From positions 1,736,001 through 1,800,000 of the forward strand of contig NZ_CP081848.1 of assembly GCF_018982885.2 (NCBI RefSeq): DNA of 64,000 bases. The letters are read 5' to 3'. Positions 7,976-16,291 of this stretch are shown here, piece by piece. Positions within the stretch are counted from its first letter, which is position 1. Each line of letters opens with the position of its first letter. Both the position numbers and the translations under genes were made by a program. Origin of the DNA: Polymorphobacter megasporae (GTDB taxonomy: Bacteria > Pseudomonadota > Alphaproteobacteria > Sphingomonadales > Sphingomonadaceae). Below the pieces are notes generated by a model. That model had not been told where the DNA came from, ran no database searches, and saw only the letters and a list, made by a program, of their open reading frames with translations.

Positions 7976-8479
7976 GTGATCGTCATCGGTCTCGACCCCG
8001 GACTGCAGGCGACCGGCTGGGGGATCATCGAGGCCGACGGCAACCGCTTGCGCCACGTCGCCAACGGCACCGTCCGCAGCCGCGCCGCCGACCCGCTCGC
8101 CGACCGGCTGGTCCAATTATACGATGCACTAGAGGCGGTCATCGCCGAACATCACCCGGCGACGGCTGCGGTCGAGGAGACTTTCGTCAACACCAACCCG
8201 CAGTCGACGCTCAAGCTCGGGCAGGCGCGGGGCGTGGTGATGCTCGTCGCGGCAAAGGCGGGCATGCCGGTCGCCGAGTACGCGGCACGCTTCGTCAAGA
8301 AGGCGATCGTCGGGACCGGCGCGGCGGACAAGGGGCAGATTCAGGCGATGATCGCGCGGTTGCTGCCCGGCTGCGGCACGCTCGGGCCCGACGCGGCGGA
8401 CGCGCTCGCCGTGGCGATCACCCACGCGCACATGGCCCGCACGGCAGGCGCGCACTCTGCCGCGCGCGTGATGGCGTGA
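7976..8479 (+). CDS. ruvC: Holliday junction resolvase RuvC
   Basis: A 167-residue endonuclease that cuts Holliday junctions after RuvAB branch migration. It begins [17 protein letters not shown], holding the first catalytic Asp (about residue 7), and has [21 protein letters not shown] in the middle (second acidic residue in VEE) and the acidic pair in [14 protein letters not shown] near residues 138-150. The start is a GTG at 7976, the only one giving the family N-terminus. It is 10 bases before ruvA, in an operon with yebC. Confidence 0.96.
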   Translation: MIVIGLDPGLQATGWGIIEADGNRLRHVANGTVRSRAADPLADRLVQLYDALEAVIAEHHPATAAVEETFVNTNPQSTLKLGQARGVVMLVAAKAGMPVAEYAARFVKKAIVGTGAADKGQIQAMIARLLPGCGTLGPDAADALAVAITHAHMARTAGAHSAARVMA

Positions 8480-8489
8480 GCGGGCGGAC

Positions 8490-9089
8490 ATGATCGCAAA
8501 ACTGACCGGGTTGCTCGACAGCGCGGCGGCCGACAGCGCGGTGATCGACGTCAACGGCGTCGGCTATCTCGTCTTCGCCAGTGCCAAAACCCTCGGCGCG
8601 CTCGGCCCGGCGGGGGCGGCGGCGGTCCTCCATATCGAGACGCAGGTCCGCGAGGACGCGATCCAGCTGTTCGGCTTCGTCTCGGCCGACGAGCGCGACT
8701 GGTTCCGGTTGCTGCTGTCGGTGCAGGGCGTCGGCGGGCGCGTCGCGCTGGCGATCCTGTCGGTGCTTGCGCCGCCCGAGCTTCACCATGCGGTCGCGGC
8801 GAAAGACACGGCATCGATCGCCCGCGCCAACGGCGTCGGCCCGAAGCTCGCTGCGCGGATCGTTCTCGAGCTCAAGGACAAGGCGGGGAGCGTCCCGCTG
8901 TCGCTAGGCATCGTTGCTCCGCTCGCCAAGCCGGGCACCGCGGTATCCGATGCGCTATCGGCGCTCGCCAACCTCGGCTTCCGCCCGATGGACGCGAGCC
9001 GCGCGGTTGCGGAAGCGGTGGCGGAGGTCGGCGACGCGGCAGCGGTAGGCGAACTGGTTCGCGTGGCGTTGCGGAAAAGCGCGCGCTAG
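8490..9089 (+). CDS. ruvA: Holliday junction DNA helicase subunit RuvA
   Basis: A 199-residue protein that binds the four-way junction as a tetramer and loads RuvB. The OB-fold start [11 protein letters not shown] and the helix-hairpin-helix pairs ([16 protein letters not shown] and [22 protein letters not shown]) are clear, followed by a short linker and the C-terminal domain III ([18 protein letters not shown]) that contacts RuvB. The ruvB gene is not directly downstream: three small unrelated genes separate them, though ruvB keeps the same direction. Confidence 0.96.
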   Translation: MIAKLTGLLDSAAADSAVIDVNGVGYLVFASAKTLGALGPAGAAAVLHIETQVREDAIQLFGFVSADERDWFRLLLSVQGVGGRVALAILSVLAPPELHHAVAAKDTASIARANGVGPKLAARIVLELKDKAGSVPLSLGIVAPLAKPGTAVSDALSALANLGFRPMDASRAVAEAVAEVGDAAAVGELVRVALRKSAR

Positions 9090-9149
9090 GTAGGGAGTCG
9101 CGACGCCACTGGCGCGTATCACCGGGACGACACACGGGAGCGATCACCG

Positions 9150-9293
9150 ATGCGGACCGAACGACTCGCTGGTGGCAAGATCGGCATCGTCTCCCTTGGC
9201 GACTTCGATGCGAGCCGGCGCAACCTGCTGCCCAAGGTCGTCGCCCTGCGCGCGGCGTTCAAGCTCACCGCACCGGCCTATCGGAAACTCTGA
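9150..9293 (+). CDS. Possible 47-residue small protein
   Basis: An ATG at 9150 opens a 47-residue frame that ends at 9293, where TGATG joins it to the next gene, a typical translational coupling. The protein starts MRTERLAGGKIGIVSLGDFD and ends basic and hydrophobic (LRAAFKLTAPAYRKL). A GGGAG (9136-9140) lies about 9 bases before the ATG. I do not recognise it. The coupling and ribosome binding site support it; the short length and lack of known relatives weaken it. Confidence 0.45.
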   Translation: MRTERLAGGKIGIVSLGDFDASRRNLLPKVVALRAAFKLTAPAYRKL

Positions 9294-9598
9294 TGCGCGG
9301 GCTGACCCTTGGGCTCATCGCGCTGGCCGTGGTGATGGCGGTGCTGCGGCTCGGTACCGGTATCGTGTATGAAAGCGGCGCCCCGATCGCGGCCTTGGTG
9401 ATCAAGACGCGACCGGGCCCTTTGGTCGAGCGAGCGGAGAGTCCGGCGTATCCGCTCGCTGCCGACATCGTCCTCGATCGCGAGGAGCCGCAACTGACGT
9501 ATGCGCCGCTCTACCTCGCGTTGATGCGTACGGCGTGGGGCGTGGTCGCCGTCAGTCTTGTGGCGGCGGCGTGGACGGCGCGGCGACGACCGGCCTGA
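9293..9598 (+). CDS. Small membrane protein, unknown function
   Basis: A 101-residue protein with an N-terminal membrane segment (LTLGLIALAVVMAVLRLG, about 4-21) and a second near the end (TAWGVVAVSLVAAAWTA, about 80-96), leaving about 55 residues between them on one side, probably the periplasm, followed by a basic tail ARRRPA. It is coupled through TGATG to a short frame upstream, and its 3' end overlaps the convergent YdcF-like gene by 47 bases. Not recognised as a named family. Confidence 0.6.
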   Translation: MRGLTLGLIALAVVMAVLRLGTGIVYESGAPIAALVIKTRPGPLVERAESPAYPLAADIVLDREEPQLTYAPLYLALMRTAWGVVAVSLVAAAWTARRRPA

Positions 9599-10142
9599 CG
9601 GCATAGGCGGGCAGGGCGACCGCCTCGCGCGCCAGCGAATAAACATCGCGCCATTCGGCGAAACGCGGCCATGCCCCGCCGACGGGGTCGAGCCCCTGCC
9701 GGCGCAGCGCCAGCATCGCGCGCGGCAGATGAAACCACTGGCTGGCGACGACGACACGCGTACCGGGCTTGACCAGACCGGCGACATCCTCGGCAGTCGC
9801 CCATGTCGTTCGCCCGAGTGAGTCGCGGATGATGCATTCTGATGGAACCCCGTGGCCGACCAGCCATGCCGCCATTGCCGTCGCCTCGTCGCGACCGCTG
9901 CGGCCGACACCGCCGCTGACGAGCAGCCGCGGGGCCAAGCCAGCGCGCCAGACGTCGAGCGCCGCTGCGAGCCGCGCGGCGAGCCGGGGCGACGGACGGC
10001 CGTCGGCACCGACCTCGTTGCCGAGGACGACGATCATGTCGGCGGCGCGGGGGCGGGCGGCGAGGCCGACAATGGCGATCGCGCCGACATAAGCCAGCCC
10101 GATCCCGAGTCCGAACAGCGCGATGCGGGTGAGCGTGATCAC
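9552..10142 (-). CDS. YdcF/SanA-family (DUF218) membrane protein
   Basis: A 196-residue protein of the DUF218 group. After a membrane segment (IALFGLGIGLAYVGAIAIVGLA) it has ADMIVVLGNEVGADGRPSPR, then RLLVSGGVGRSGRDEATAMAAWL, IIRDSLGRTTWATAEDV and VVVASQWFHLPRAMLALRR, which together are the DUF218 core (acidic and Arg/His residues in a Rossmann-like fold). Relatives act in envelope or vancomycin-barrier phenotypes, but the reaction is unknown. The open frame extends upstream, but the GTG at 10142 just before the membrane helix is the sensible start. The gene is antiparallel between ruvA and ruvB. Confidence 0.85.
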   Translation of the reverse strand: MITLTRIALFGLGIGLAYVGAIAIVGLAARPRAADMIVVLGNEVGADGRPSPRLAARLAAALDVWRAGLAPRLLVSGGVGRSGRDEATAMAAWLVGHGVPSECIIRDSLGRTTWATAEDVAGLVKPGTRVVVASQWFHLPRAMLALRRQGLDPVGGAWPRFAEWRDVYSLAREAVALPAYAVRPVVAAPSTPPPQD

Positions 10143-10236
10143 TGAATACCGGTCATCACCACGGTCGTAGCGCTGGCGGCGCGGACTTGCCACCGATGGC
10201 GTGGCGCGCGCGCGCCCGTTGACGTAGGACGAACGC

Positions 10237-11256
10237 GTGACCGCCGTTCCCCTTACCCCTCTCCGCCGCCCCGAAGACGTCGACGCGGCGCTGCGGCCGC
10301 AGACGCTCGACGATTTCGTCGGGCAGGCGGCGGCGCGCGAGAACCTCCGGGTGTTCATCGCCGCGGCGAAGGGGCGGGGGGAGGCGCTCGACCATGTGCT
10401 GTTTCATGGGCCCCCGGGGCTCGGCAAAACGACGCTCGCGCAGATCGTTGCGCGCGAGTTGGGCGTCGGGTTTCGGGCGACGTCGGGGCCGGTGATCGCC
10501 AAGGCGGGTGACCTTGCCGCGCTGCTGACCAACCTCGAAGCCAATGACGTGCTGTTCATCGACGAGATCCATCGCCTGTCGCCGGCGGTCGAGGAGATCC
10601 TGTATCCGGCGATGGAGGACCGCGCGCTCGACCTGATGATCGGTGAAGGGCCGTCGGCGCGCAGCGTGCGGATCGACCTGCCGCCATTCACGCTTGTCGG
10701 GGCGACGACGCGTGCGGGGCTGGTGACAACGCCGCTCCGGGACCGCTTCGGCATCCCGCTGCGGCTGCAGTTCTATTCGGTCGACGAACTCGAAAGCGTC
10801 GTCACCCGCGCCGGTCGGCTGCTGGCGATGTACCTGACGCCGGAAGGCGCGCGCGAGATCGCGGGGCGGTCGCGCGGGACGCCACGGATTGCCGGGCGGC
10901 TGTTGCGGCGGGTGCGCGACTTCGCCGGGGCTAATACGGTCGATCGGGCGGCAGCTGATCGCGCGCTGAACCGGCTTGAGGTCGATACGCTTGGGCTCGA
11001 TGCGATGGACCGGCGCTATCTGATGATGATCGCCGACATTTATCGCGGCGGTCCGGTCGGGGTCGAGACGCTCGCCGCGGGGCTGTCGGAGCCGCGCGAT
11101 ACTGTCGAGGAGGTCGTCGAGCCGTATCTGATCCAGACCGGGCTGGTGGCGCGAACGGCGCGGGGGAGGATGCTCAACCCGGCGGCGTGGAAGCATCTCG
11201 GGGTCAAGCCGCCCGTGACGGCGATGCAACTGCCGCTGCTCGACGACGACCTCTAG
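10237..11256 (+). CDS. ruvB: Holliday junction branch-migration ATPase RuvB
   Basis: A 339-residue AAA+ motor that drives branch migration with RuvA. It shows the family opening [21 protein letters not shown], Walker [12 protein letters not shown] (about residue 60), Walker [12 protein letters not shown] (about 105), sensor-1 region [18 protein letters not shown], the arginine finger context [19 protein letters not shown], and a winged-helix end ([20 protein letters not shown]). The start is GTG at 10237. Usual length. It lies 1.1 kb from ruvA and probably has its own promoter. Confidence 0.97.
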   Translation: MTAVPLTPLRRPEDVDAALRPQTLDDFVGQAAARENLRVFIAAAKGRGEALDHVLFHGPPGLGKTTLAQIVARELGVGFRATSGPVIAKAGDLAALLTNLEANDVLFIDEIHRLSPAVEEILYPAMEDRALDLMIGEGPSARSVRIDLPPFTLVGATTRAGLVTTPLRDRFGIPLRLQFYSVDELESVVTRAGRLLAMYLTPEGAREIAGRSRGTPRIAGRLLRRVRDFAGANTVDRAAADRALNRLEVDTLGLDAMDRRYLMMIADIYRGGPVGVETLAAGLSEPRDTVEEVVEPYLIQTGLVARTARGRMLNPAAWKHLGVKPPVTAMQLPLLDDDL

Positions 11257-11258
11257 CC

Positions 11259-11420
11259 TCAGCCCGGCGGCAACTGGGTAAGCGGCGTCTCGGGCAGCTT
11301 TTCCGGCGGAGCGCCGACCTCGGCCTCGGTCAGCACCGGCGCGTTGACGGCATCGGCATGACCCTGCGCGAGTTCATCGGCGGTGAGCGGCGTCAGGTTC
11401 GGGTCGATCGTCGCGGGCAT
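11259..11420 (-). CDS. Small hypothetical protein
   Basis: A 53-residue acidic, proline-rich protein: MPATIDPNLTPLTADELAQG at the start and KLPETPLTQLPPG at the end. The frame could start at 11450, but the ATG at 11420 has GGAG about 9 bases upstream and is preferred. No membrane segment or known domain. It lies just downstream of the molybdoenzyme gene on the same strand, 54 bases away, and could be the last gene of that operon. It is convergent with ruvB, 2 bases from its stop codon. Confidence 0.5.
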   Translation of the reverse strand: MPATIDPNLTPLTADELAQGHADAVNAPVLTEAEVGAPPEKLPETPLTQLPPG

Positions 11421-11474
11421 GGCGGGCGCTCCTTCAAGCTTACCCGACAACGCTGGCCGCGACGACCGGCTCCG

Positions 11475-12251
11475 TCAGATTCCCGCGTACCATTCGTAGC
11501 CGCGATCTTCCCAATAGCCGCCCTTGCCGAGCTCCATCTTGGCGAAGCTGTCGACCGCTTCGATCCGCATGACGTACTTCGCCTGCTTGTAGCCGAGCTG
11601 ACGTTCGATCCGCATCCGACACGGCGCGCCATGGGCGACGTCGAGGGGCTGCCCCCGCATGGTGTGAGCGATAATCGTCTGCGGGTGGAAGGCGTCGACG
11701 AGATCGACGCTCTCGTAATAGCGCCCGGTCGACTGCGCGCCGCCCTTGGAGATCTCCCCGCCATACGTGTCGGCGCAGTGGAAGACGATATACTTCGCCG
11801 TCGGCAGCAGCCCTGCCGCCTTGAGCAGCGGCCCGAGCTGCGGCCCGGTCCACTGACCGATCGTGCTCCATCCCTCCACGCAGTCGTGGCGAGTGATCTG
11901 GGTTCGTGCCGGCAGCGCGCGCAGATCGGCGAGCGACAACGCCATTGGCCGCCGGACGAGCCCGTCGATCTTGAGCCGCCAGTTGGCAAACCCTTCGTCG
12001 ACGTGGCGGCGATAGTCGTCGTCCTTCGGGTTGGTCGAGCCGTTGGGCTTGAACACCGGCGAAATGTCGGCGACGCTGAACTCCTGCGCGAGCGCGTGGC
12101 GGCCGATCAGCCGCTGCCAGCCGTAGGTCGCGCTTTCGGCCTTGGCGACGAAATCGTTCGCCCCGACCGAGTTCGACAGCTTGTCGCAGCCCGACAGCAG
12201 CAGGCCGCCGGCGCCGACCCCGATCAGCGACCGGCGTGTGAGGATGGTCAT
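11475..12251 (-). CDS. Periplasmic sulfite-oxidase-fold molybdopterin oxidoreductase (MsrP-like)
   Basis: A 258-residue molybdoenzyme. The N-terminus TRRSLIGVGAGGLLLSGC combines a twin-arginine signal with a lipoprotein Cys at 22. TRHDCVEGWST places the molybdenum-ligating Cys at about 124, as in the sulfite oxidase/YedY fold; DTYGGEISKG and HGAPCRMRIERQLGYKQAKYV are further cofactor-pocket segments. The family includes MsrP, which repairs methionine sulfoxide in periplasmic proteins. The gene overlaps its cytochrome b partner by 4 bases (ATGA). A Met-rich peptide gene lies upstream in the same direction, which fits a methionine-sulfoxide role; substrate assignment is inference. Confidence 0.88.
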   Translation of the reverse strand: MTILTRRSLIGVGAGGLLLSGCDKLSNSVGANDFVAKAESATYGWQRLIGRHALAQEFSVADISPVFKPNGSTNPKDDDYRRHVDEGFANWRLKIDGLVRRPMALSLADLRALPARTQITRHDCVEGWSTIGQWTGPQLGPLLKAAGLLPTAKYIVFHCADTYGGEISKGGAQSTGRYYESVDLVDAFHPQTIIAHTMRGQPLDVAHGAPCRMRIERQLGYKQAKYVMRIEAVDSFAKMELGKGGYWEDRGYEWYAGI

Positions 12252-13153
12252 GAGCGGCGCGCCCCGTTCTTGCGATTTTGGCCAGTGTCGTACCAGCCTG
12301 TGATCATCGAGCGCAGCTGGTTGATCGGCCCGGCGAGAATGACCATCGCGACATGGACGACGATGAAGGCGATCGTCAGGTCCATCACGATGAAGTGGAT
12401 CGACCGCGCCGATGATCGCCCGCCGAACAGCTGCGGCAGGAAGCCGTGCGCCGCGGCGTCGAACCCCGGCGACATCGACAGGCCCGTCAGGACCATGACC
12501 GGCAGGATGACGAACGCTGTCGCTGAATAAGCGACGCGCTGGAGGATGTGATATTCCTTGTCGTCCTCGCCACGCGGGAACTTGAGCTTCGCGTGCTGGA
12601 CGATGTCGTGCCAGATATTGATCGGCGCGATCTGCTTGAGCCGTGGCCAGATGTCATCCTGCAGGTGCCGCGTGACGAGCCCATAGATCAGGTAGGTCAG
12701 GCCGTTGAGGATGAACAACCACGCGAAGAAGAAATGCCAGCGGCGGGCGGTGGCGAGGTCGCGATTGGTCGGGAAGGTCGCCCATTCGGGGAAGCCCTGT
12801 GCGATGGGCTCGCCGTCGGCTCCCTTGGCGAGGCCAAGGACGCCGGTTGTCTCGACCGTGACCGGACCGACGCGAGTCATGCCGATCGGCGTGCCGTCAG
12901 CCTTACTGCTCGCGCCGATCTCGAACCAGCGGCGCGAGTCGTCATTGTTGGCGCCATACTGGCCCCAGTAGAGCGCCGGATGGGCGTTGAAGATGTTAAG
13001 TCCGCTCGCGATCAGGAAGCCGATGCACAGGACGTTGATCCAGTGGCAGACGCGCGTGACGACGCGGTGGCGGTAATAGACGCGCCCCGGCGGCGGCGCG
13101 ACGACGGTGTCGGCGAGCGGCTGGCTGGGCGGCGTATCGGCAACGGAGGCCAT
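12248..13153 (-). CDS. Cytochrome b561-type membrane subunit, partner of the molybdoenzyme
   Basis: A 301-residue integral membrane protein with four main helices. YYRHRVVTRVCHWINVLCIGF begins the first, with His residues fit to ligate heme b (RHRVVTRVCHW). Further helices are WHFFFAWLFILNGLTYLIYG, ATAFVILPVMVLTGLSM and FIVMDLTIAFIVVHVAMVILAG. A 70-residue soluble loop follows the first helix. It would carry electrons from the quinol pool to the molybdenum subunit encoded by the overlapping gene downstream. This resembles b561/Ni-hydrogenase-type cytochromes rather than the shorter MsrQ. Heme ligation is inferred from residues. Confidence 0.88.
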   Translation of the reverse strand: MASVADTPPSQPLADTVVAPPPGRVYYRHRVVTRVCHWINVLCIGFLIASGLNIFNAHPALYWGQYGANNDDSRRWFEIGASSKADGTPIGMTRVGPVTVETTGVLGLAKGADGEPIAQGFPEWATFPTNRDLATARRWHFFFAWLFILNGLTYLIYGLVTRHLQDDIWPRLKQIAPINIWHDIVQHAKLKFPRGEDDKEYHILQRVAYSATAFVILPVMVLTGLSMSPGFDAAAHGFLPQLFGGRSSARSIHFIVMDLTIAFIVVHVAMVILAGPINQLRSMITGWYDTGQNRKNGARRS

Positions 13154-13235
13154 GCGTGCGTCCTTCGGGTCGCGGGCGTAATGGAGTGTCGCGGGCGGCG
13201 CGCCGGTTGTAAAGCGCGCCGCCCCCGGCTTGATG

Positions 13236-13496
13236 TCAGTGCGGCTTCGACGCCATCGCGTCCTTCTTCATCATCGCGTCGTGCTTCTTCATTTCGGCCT
13301 TGGTCATCTTCTTGCCCGCCATGTGGTCGGTGGCCATCGCATCGGTCGCCATCGCGTCGTGGGGGGCCATCTTGTCGGTCGCCATCGCATCGTGCGCGGC
13401 GGGCTTATCGGACTTCATCGCGTCCTGCGCCATCACGGCGGTCGTGCCGAACGCCGTGACAGCGGCGGCGAGCATCAGGGTCTTGATCAAGGTCAT
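13236..13496 (-). CDS. Met-rich pentapeptide (MXKDX-type) repeat secreted protein
   Basis: An 86-residue protein: signal peptide (MTLIKTLMLAAAVTAFGTTA, cleaved about residue 23 after VMA), then about 60 residues made of repeats DAMKSD, DAMATDKMA, DAMATDAMATDHMA and later KKHDAMMKKDAM. Met, Asp, Lys and Ala dominate; about 11 Met lie in the mature part. This matches the MXKDX pentapeptide-repeat proteins. GAGAGAAG precedes the ATG at 13496; the frame upstream of it is not coding. It sits 82 bases upstream of the cytochrome b and molybdoenzyme pair. Such a peptide could soak up oxidants by Met oxidation, which is inference. Confidence 0.85.
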   Translation of the reverse strand: MTLIKTLMLAAAVTAFGTTAVMAQDAMKSDKPAAHDAMATDKMAPHDAMATDAMATDHMAGKKMTKAEMKKHDAMMKKDAMASKPH

Positions 13497-13555
13497 CGTC
13501 TTCTCTCTCAGATGGGCCGCCCGCCCCGAGGCGACCGGCGGTGGGTAAAGCAGGG

Positions 13556-14245
13556 TCAGCCGCGGACCGCGGCGAGGATCGGGCCGCCGCTCGTCTGGAC
13601 AAGCACCGCAGTCAGCAGACCGGGCGCGGCGGCGGGAAGCTTGAGCGTCGCTGCCGCCCCGTCCCATTTGCCGAGCTTGACAAGCTGGCGGACGACGTTG
13701 CGGTGGCCGATCGTCCGGCCGGTATTCTCGCCGGCACGGATCGCGACCGCGATCGTCCGCGGATCGTAGCGAACGAGCCAGACATCGGCACCGCCGGCGG
13801 CAACGCTCCCCGAGCCAACCGCGACGCTGTCGGCGGTGAGGGTCAACGCGGGGCCGGCGTGGCGGCGAACGCCCTTGAGCGCGCCTTCGATCTGGCCGTG
13901 CTGCGCACCGACTACGTCGGTGGTGCCGTCGACGATGACCTGCGGCGTCCACACCTGGTCATGGTGCAGGCCGCGGGCATAATCCCACTGCCGCGACGTC
14001 TGCGCCGCGCTGGCAAACGTATCCTTCCAGCCGAGCTGATCCCAGTACGTCACCGCGAAAGTCAGCGCGAGGATGTCGGGGCGGTCGGCGATGGCGTTGA
14101 GGTTGGTGATCGCGGGCGGGCACGACGAGCATCCCTGCGACTGATACAGCTCGACCACTGTCGGGTGCGACGCGTCGATCGGCTGGGCGGCCAGGGGAGC
14201 TGAGATCAGGGCGGCGGCGAGCAGGGCGGAACGGAGCATCTTCAC
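13556..14245 (-). CDS. DUF1223 secreted thioredoxin-fold protein
   Basis: A 229-residue exported protein. A signal peptide (MKMLRSALLAAALISAPLAA) is followed by VVELYQSQGCSSCPPAITNLN with a CxxC pair, then LALTFAVTYWDQLGWKDTFAS, QTSRQWDYAR and VWTPQVIVDGTTDVVG: the DUF1223 pattern, a thioredoxin-like fold with an unusual beta-sandwich half. Biochemical role is unknown; the CSSC pair could do thiol-disulfide exchange. It is probably the first gene of the leftward group ending in the molybdoenzyme, 59 bases from the MXKDX gene. Confidence 0.9.
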   Translation of the reverse strand: MKMLRSALLAAALISAPLAAQPIDASHPTVVELYQSQGCSSCPPAITNLNAIADRPDILALTFAVTYWDQLGWKDTFASAAQTSRQWDYARGLHHDQVWTPQVIVDGTTDVVGAQHGQIEGALKGVRRHAGPALTLTADSVAVGSGSVAAGGADVWLVRYDPRTIAVAIRAGENTGRTIGHRNVVRQLVKLGKWDGAAATLKLPAAAPGLLTAVLVQTSGGPILAAVRG

Positions 14246-14300
14246 TGTCCTCGTGAGTGTTCGAGGACTTGTTCGGCAGGACGCGAGTGGCGGTTACAGC

Positions 14301-14338
14301 TAATTTGTCATCCCGGCAGAGGCCGGGATGACAAATTA
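14301..14338. repeat. Perfect inverted repeat, GTCATCCC type
   Basis: Arms TAATTTGTCATCCCGGC (14301-14317) and its exact reverse complement (14322-14338) around an AGAG loop. It shares the GTCATCCC core with the longer repeat at 18208-18282. It lies between the DUF1223 start and the alpha/beta hydrolase stop, and could act as a terminator or be a remnant of a small mobile repeat. Confidence 0.8.
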
Positions 14339-14362
14339 TGGCGTGATCGGCTTAGTGCCGCG

Positions 14363-15181
14363 TCAGGCGATAAAGCTCAGCAGGTCGGCGTTGAGACGGT
14401 CCTTTGCGGTCATGTGGAGACCGTGCGGCTCGTCGTCATATTCGATCAGCTTCGATCCCGCGATCATCCGCGCCGCGACGCGCCCCGAGCTGTCGATCGG
14501 CACCGTCTGGTCGGCGGTGCCGTGGATGATCAGCGTCGGCATCGTGAACGCCGCCATGTCGGGCCGGAAATCGGTCCCGGCGAAAGCCTTGGCGCATTCG
14601 ATCGTCGCGCGCTGCGACCCCATCATCGCGATCTGCTGGGTCCACTGCAGATGCTCGGCCGAGACGCGCTTGCGCAGCAGCGAGTTGCCGTAGAATTGCT
14701 GGCCGAAGCTGCCGAAGAACGCGGCGCGATCCTCCTTCATGCCCTTGAGCATGTCGTCGAACACCGACTGGTCGACCCCGGTCGGATTGTCTTCGGTCTT
14801 GAGCAGATACGGCGTCACTGCGCTGACCAGAACTGCCTTGGCAATCTTCGCGCCACCGTGGCGGCCAAGATAGCGCGCGACCTCGCCGCCACCCATCGAG
14901 AAGCCGACCAGCGTGATATCGCTCAGGTCGAGATGGTCGATCAGCTGCGCCAGATCGTCGCTCATCGTGTCATAGTCGTAGCCGTTCCACGGTTGGCTCG
15001 ACCGGCCGAAGCCGCGACGGTCATAGGCGCAGACGCGATAACCGTGCTCGGCGAGGAAGGTCGCCTGCTCGGACCACATGTCGGCGTCGAGCGGCCAGCC
15101 GTGGATCAGGACGATGACGCGCCCGCTGCCCCAGTCATTGAAGTAGATTTCGGTGCCGTCGCTCGTTGTGAATGTCGTCAT
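14363..15181 (-). CDS. Alpha/beta hydrolase, cofactor-free haloperoxidase/esterase type
   Basis: A 272-residue cytoplasmic hydrolase. The catalytic triad is visible: Ser95 in GFSMGGGE, Asp224 in HGTADQTVP and His253 in EPHGLH. The oxyanion segment HGWPLDADMW (28-37) and YDRRGFGRS are typical of the group annotated as non-heme chloroperoxidases, which are mainly esterases or perhydrolases. Length is usual. It is a single gene transcribed leftward, divergent from corA with 138 bases between. Natural substrate unknown. Confidence 0.93.
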   Translation of the reverse strand: MTTFTTSDGTEIYFNDWGSGRVIVLIHGWPLDADMWSEQATFLAEHGYRVCAYDRRGFGRSSQPWNGYDYDTMSDDLAQLIDHLDLSDITLVGFSMGGGEVARYLGRHGGAKIAKAVLVSAVTPYLLKTEDNPTGVDQSVFDDMLKGMKEDRAAFFGSFGQQFYGNSLLRKRVSAEHLQWTQQIAMMGSQRATIECAKAFAGTDFRPDMAAFTMPTLIIHGTADQTVPIDSSGRVAARMIAGSKLIEYDDEPHGLHMTAKDRLNADLLSFIA

Positions 15182-15319
15182 CGCTCGCTCCTCGGTTACG
15201 GCCCATCAACCGCTGCGATCCGGGGAAGTTCAGCGGTGACACCGAAGCTTCATGGACCTGCGCGCTTGCACCAGCGCCGCCGACACCATAGCGGCAGAAC
15301 CGCAAAACGGGATCGATCG

Positions 15320-16291
15320 ATGCTCCAGCTTTATTCGGCCGGCGAAAAACGGGTGACGTGCGACGGCGATCTGACAACGGCGCTGTTGCCGCCGGGAATC
15401 GTCTGGCTCGACCTGAACGATCCGTCGAAGGCCGAGGAAGCGTTCGTCGAGCGCGTCCTCGGCATCGCCGTCCCGACCCGCGACGAGATGGTCGAGATCG
15501 AGCCGTCGAGCCGTCTTTACCAGGACGGCGATACGGTCGTCGTTATCGCCAGCCTCCTCGCCGGGGCTGCCGAGGCAACCCCGATTACAACAGCGGTGTC
15601 GTTCGTCCTGACACCGACGCACCTCGTGACGATCCGCTATGCCGCGCCGAAGGCGTTCGAGCTGTTCAGCGCGCATGTCGAACGCTCGCCGACGTTGTGC
15701 ACCGACGCGACGATGACCTTGATCCATCTGCTCGATGCAATCGTCGACCGGATGGCTGATGTGCTCGAGGGCGTCGGGGCGGAGATGGACAATATCTCGA
15801 AATCGACCTTCCGCCGTGGCGGGTCGCGGACCCAGCGGATGACCAACGCCGCGCTTCAGGTTCTGCTGACGCGGATCGGTCATGTCCACGATATCGTCTC
15901 GAAGTCGCGGGTCAGCGGCGTCAGCCTCGCCCGGCTGATCAGTTTCCTCGGCAGTACGCTCGACCCGAAGGGGACGAAGGAGCATCTCGACGGGCTGGCG
16001 AAGGACGTATCGTCGCTGACCGACCATGCGAGCTACTTGAGCGGCAACATCACCTTCCTGCTCGACGCCGCGCTCGGGCTGATCAACATCGAGCAGAACG
16101 CGATCATCAAGATCTTCTCGGTCGCGGCGGTCATCTTCATGCCGCCGACGCTGGTCGCGAGCATCTACGGCATGAACTTCAAGAACATGCCCGAGCTCAA
16201 TTTCCACTACGGCTACCCGATGGCGCTCGGGATTATGGTCTGCTCGGCGGTGCTGCCGTACCAGTTCTTCAAGAGCCGGGGGTGGCTCTAG
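15320..16291 (+). CDS. corA: CorA family divalent metal transporter
   Basis: A 323-residue membrane transporter of Mg2+ and related ions. A long cytoplasmic domain (WLDLNDPSKAEEAFVE at the start, DMDNISKS-type helices later) leads to two C-terminal membrane helices. Between them is the signature YGMNF preceded by IFMPPTLVASI, the selectivity loop of the family. The open frame continues far upstream, but the ATG at 15320 begins recognisable CorA sequence. Its stop codon shares CTAG with the stop of the convergent small gene at 16288. No regulatory RNA was seen upstream. Confidence 0.92.
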   Translation: MLQLYSAGEKRVTCDGDLTTALLPPGIVWLDLNDPSKAEEAFVERVLGIAVPTRDEMVEIEPSSRLYQDGDTVVVIASLLAGAAEATPITTAVSFVLTPTHLVTIRYAAPKAFELFSAHVERSPTLCTDATMTLIHLLDAIVDRMADVLEGVGAEMDNISKSTFRRGGSRTQRMTNAALQVLLTRIGHVHDIVSKSRVSGVSLARLISFLGSTLDPKGTKEHLDGLAKDVSSLTDHASYLSGNITFLLDAALGLINIEQNAIIKIFSVAAVIFMPPTLVASIYGMNFKNMPELNFHYGYPMALGIMVCSAVLPYQFFKSRGWL

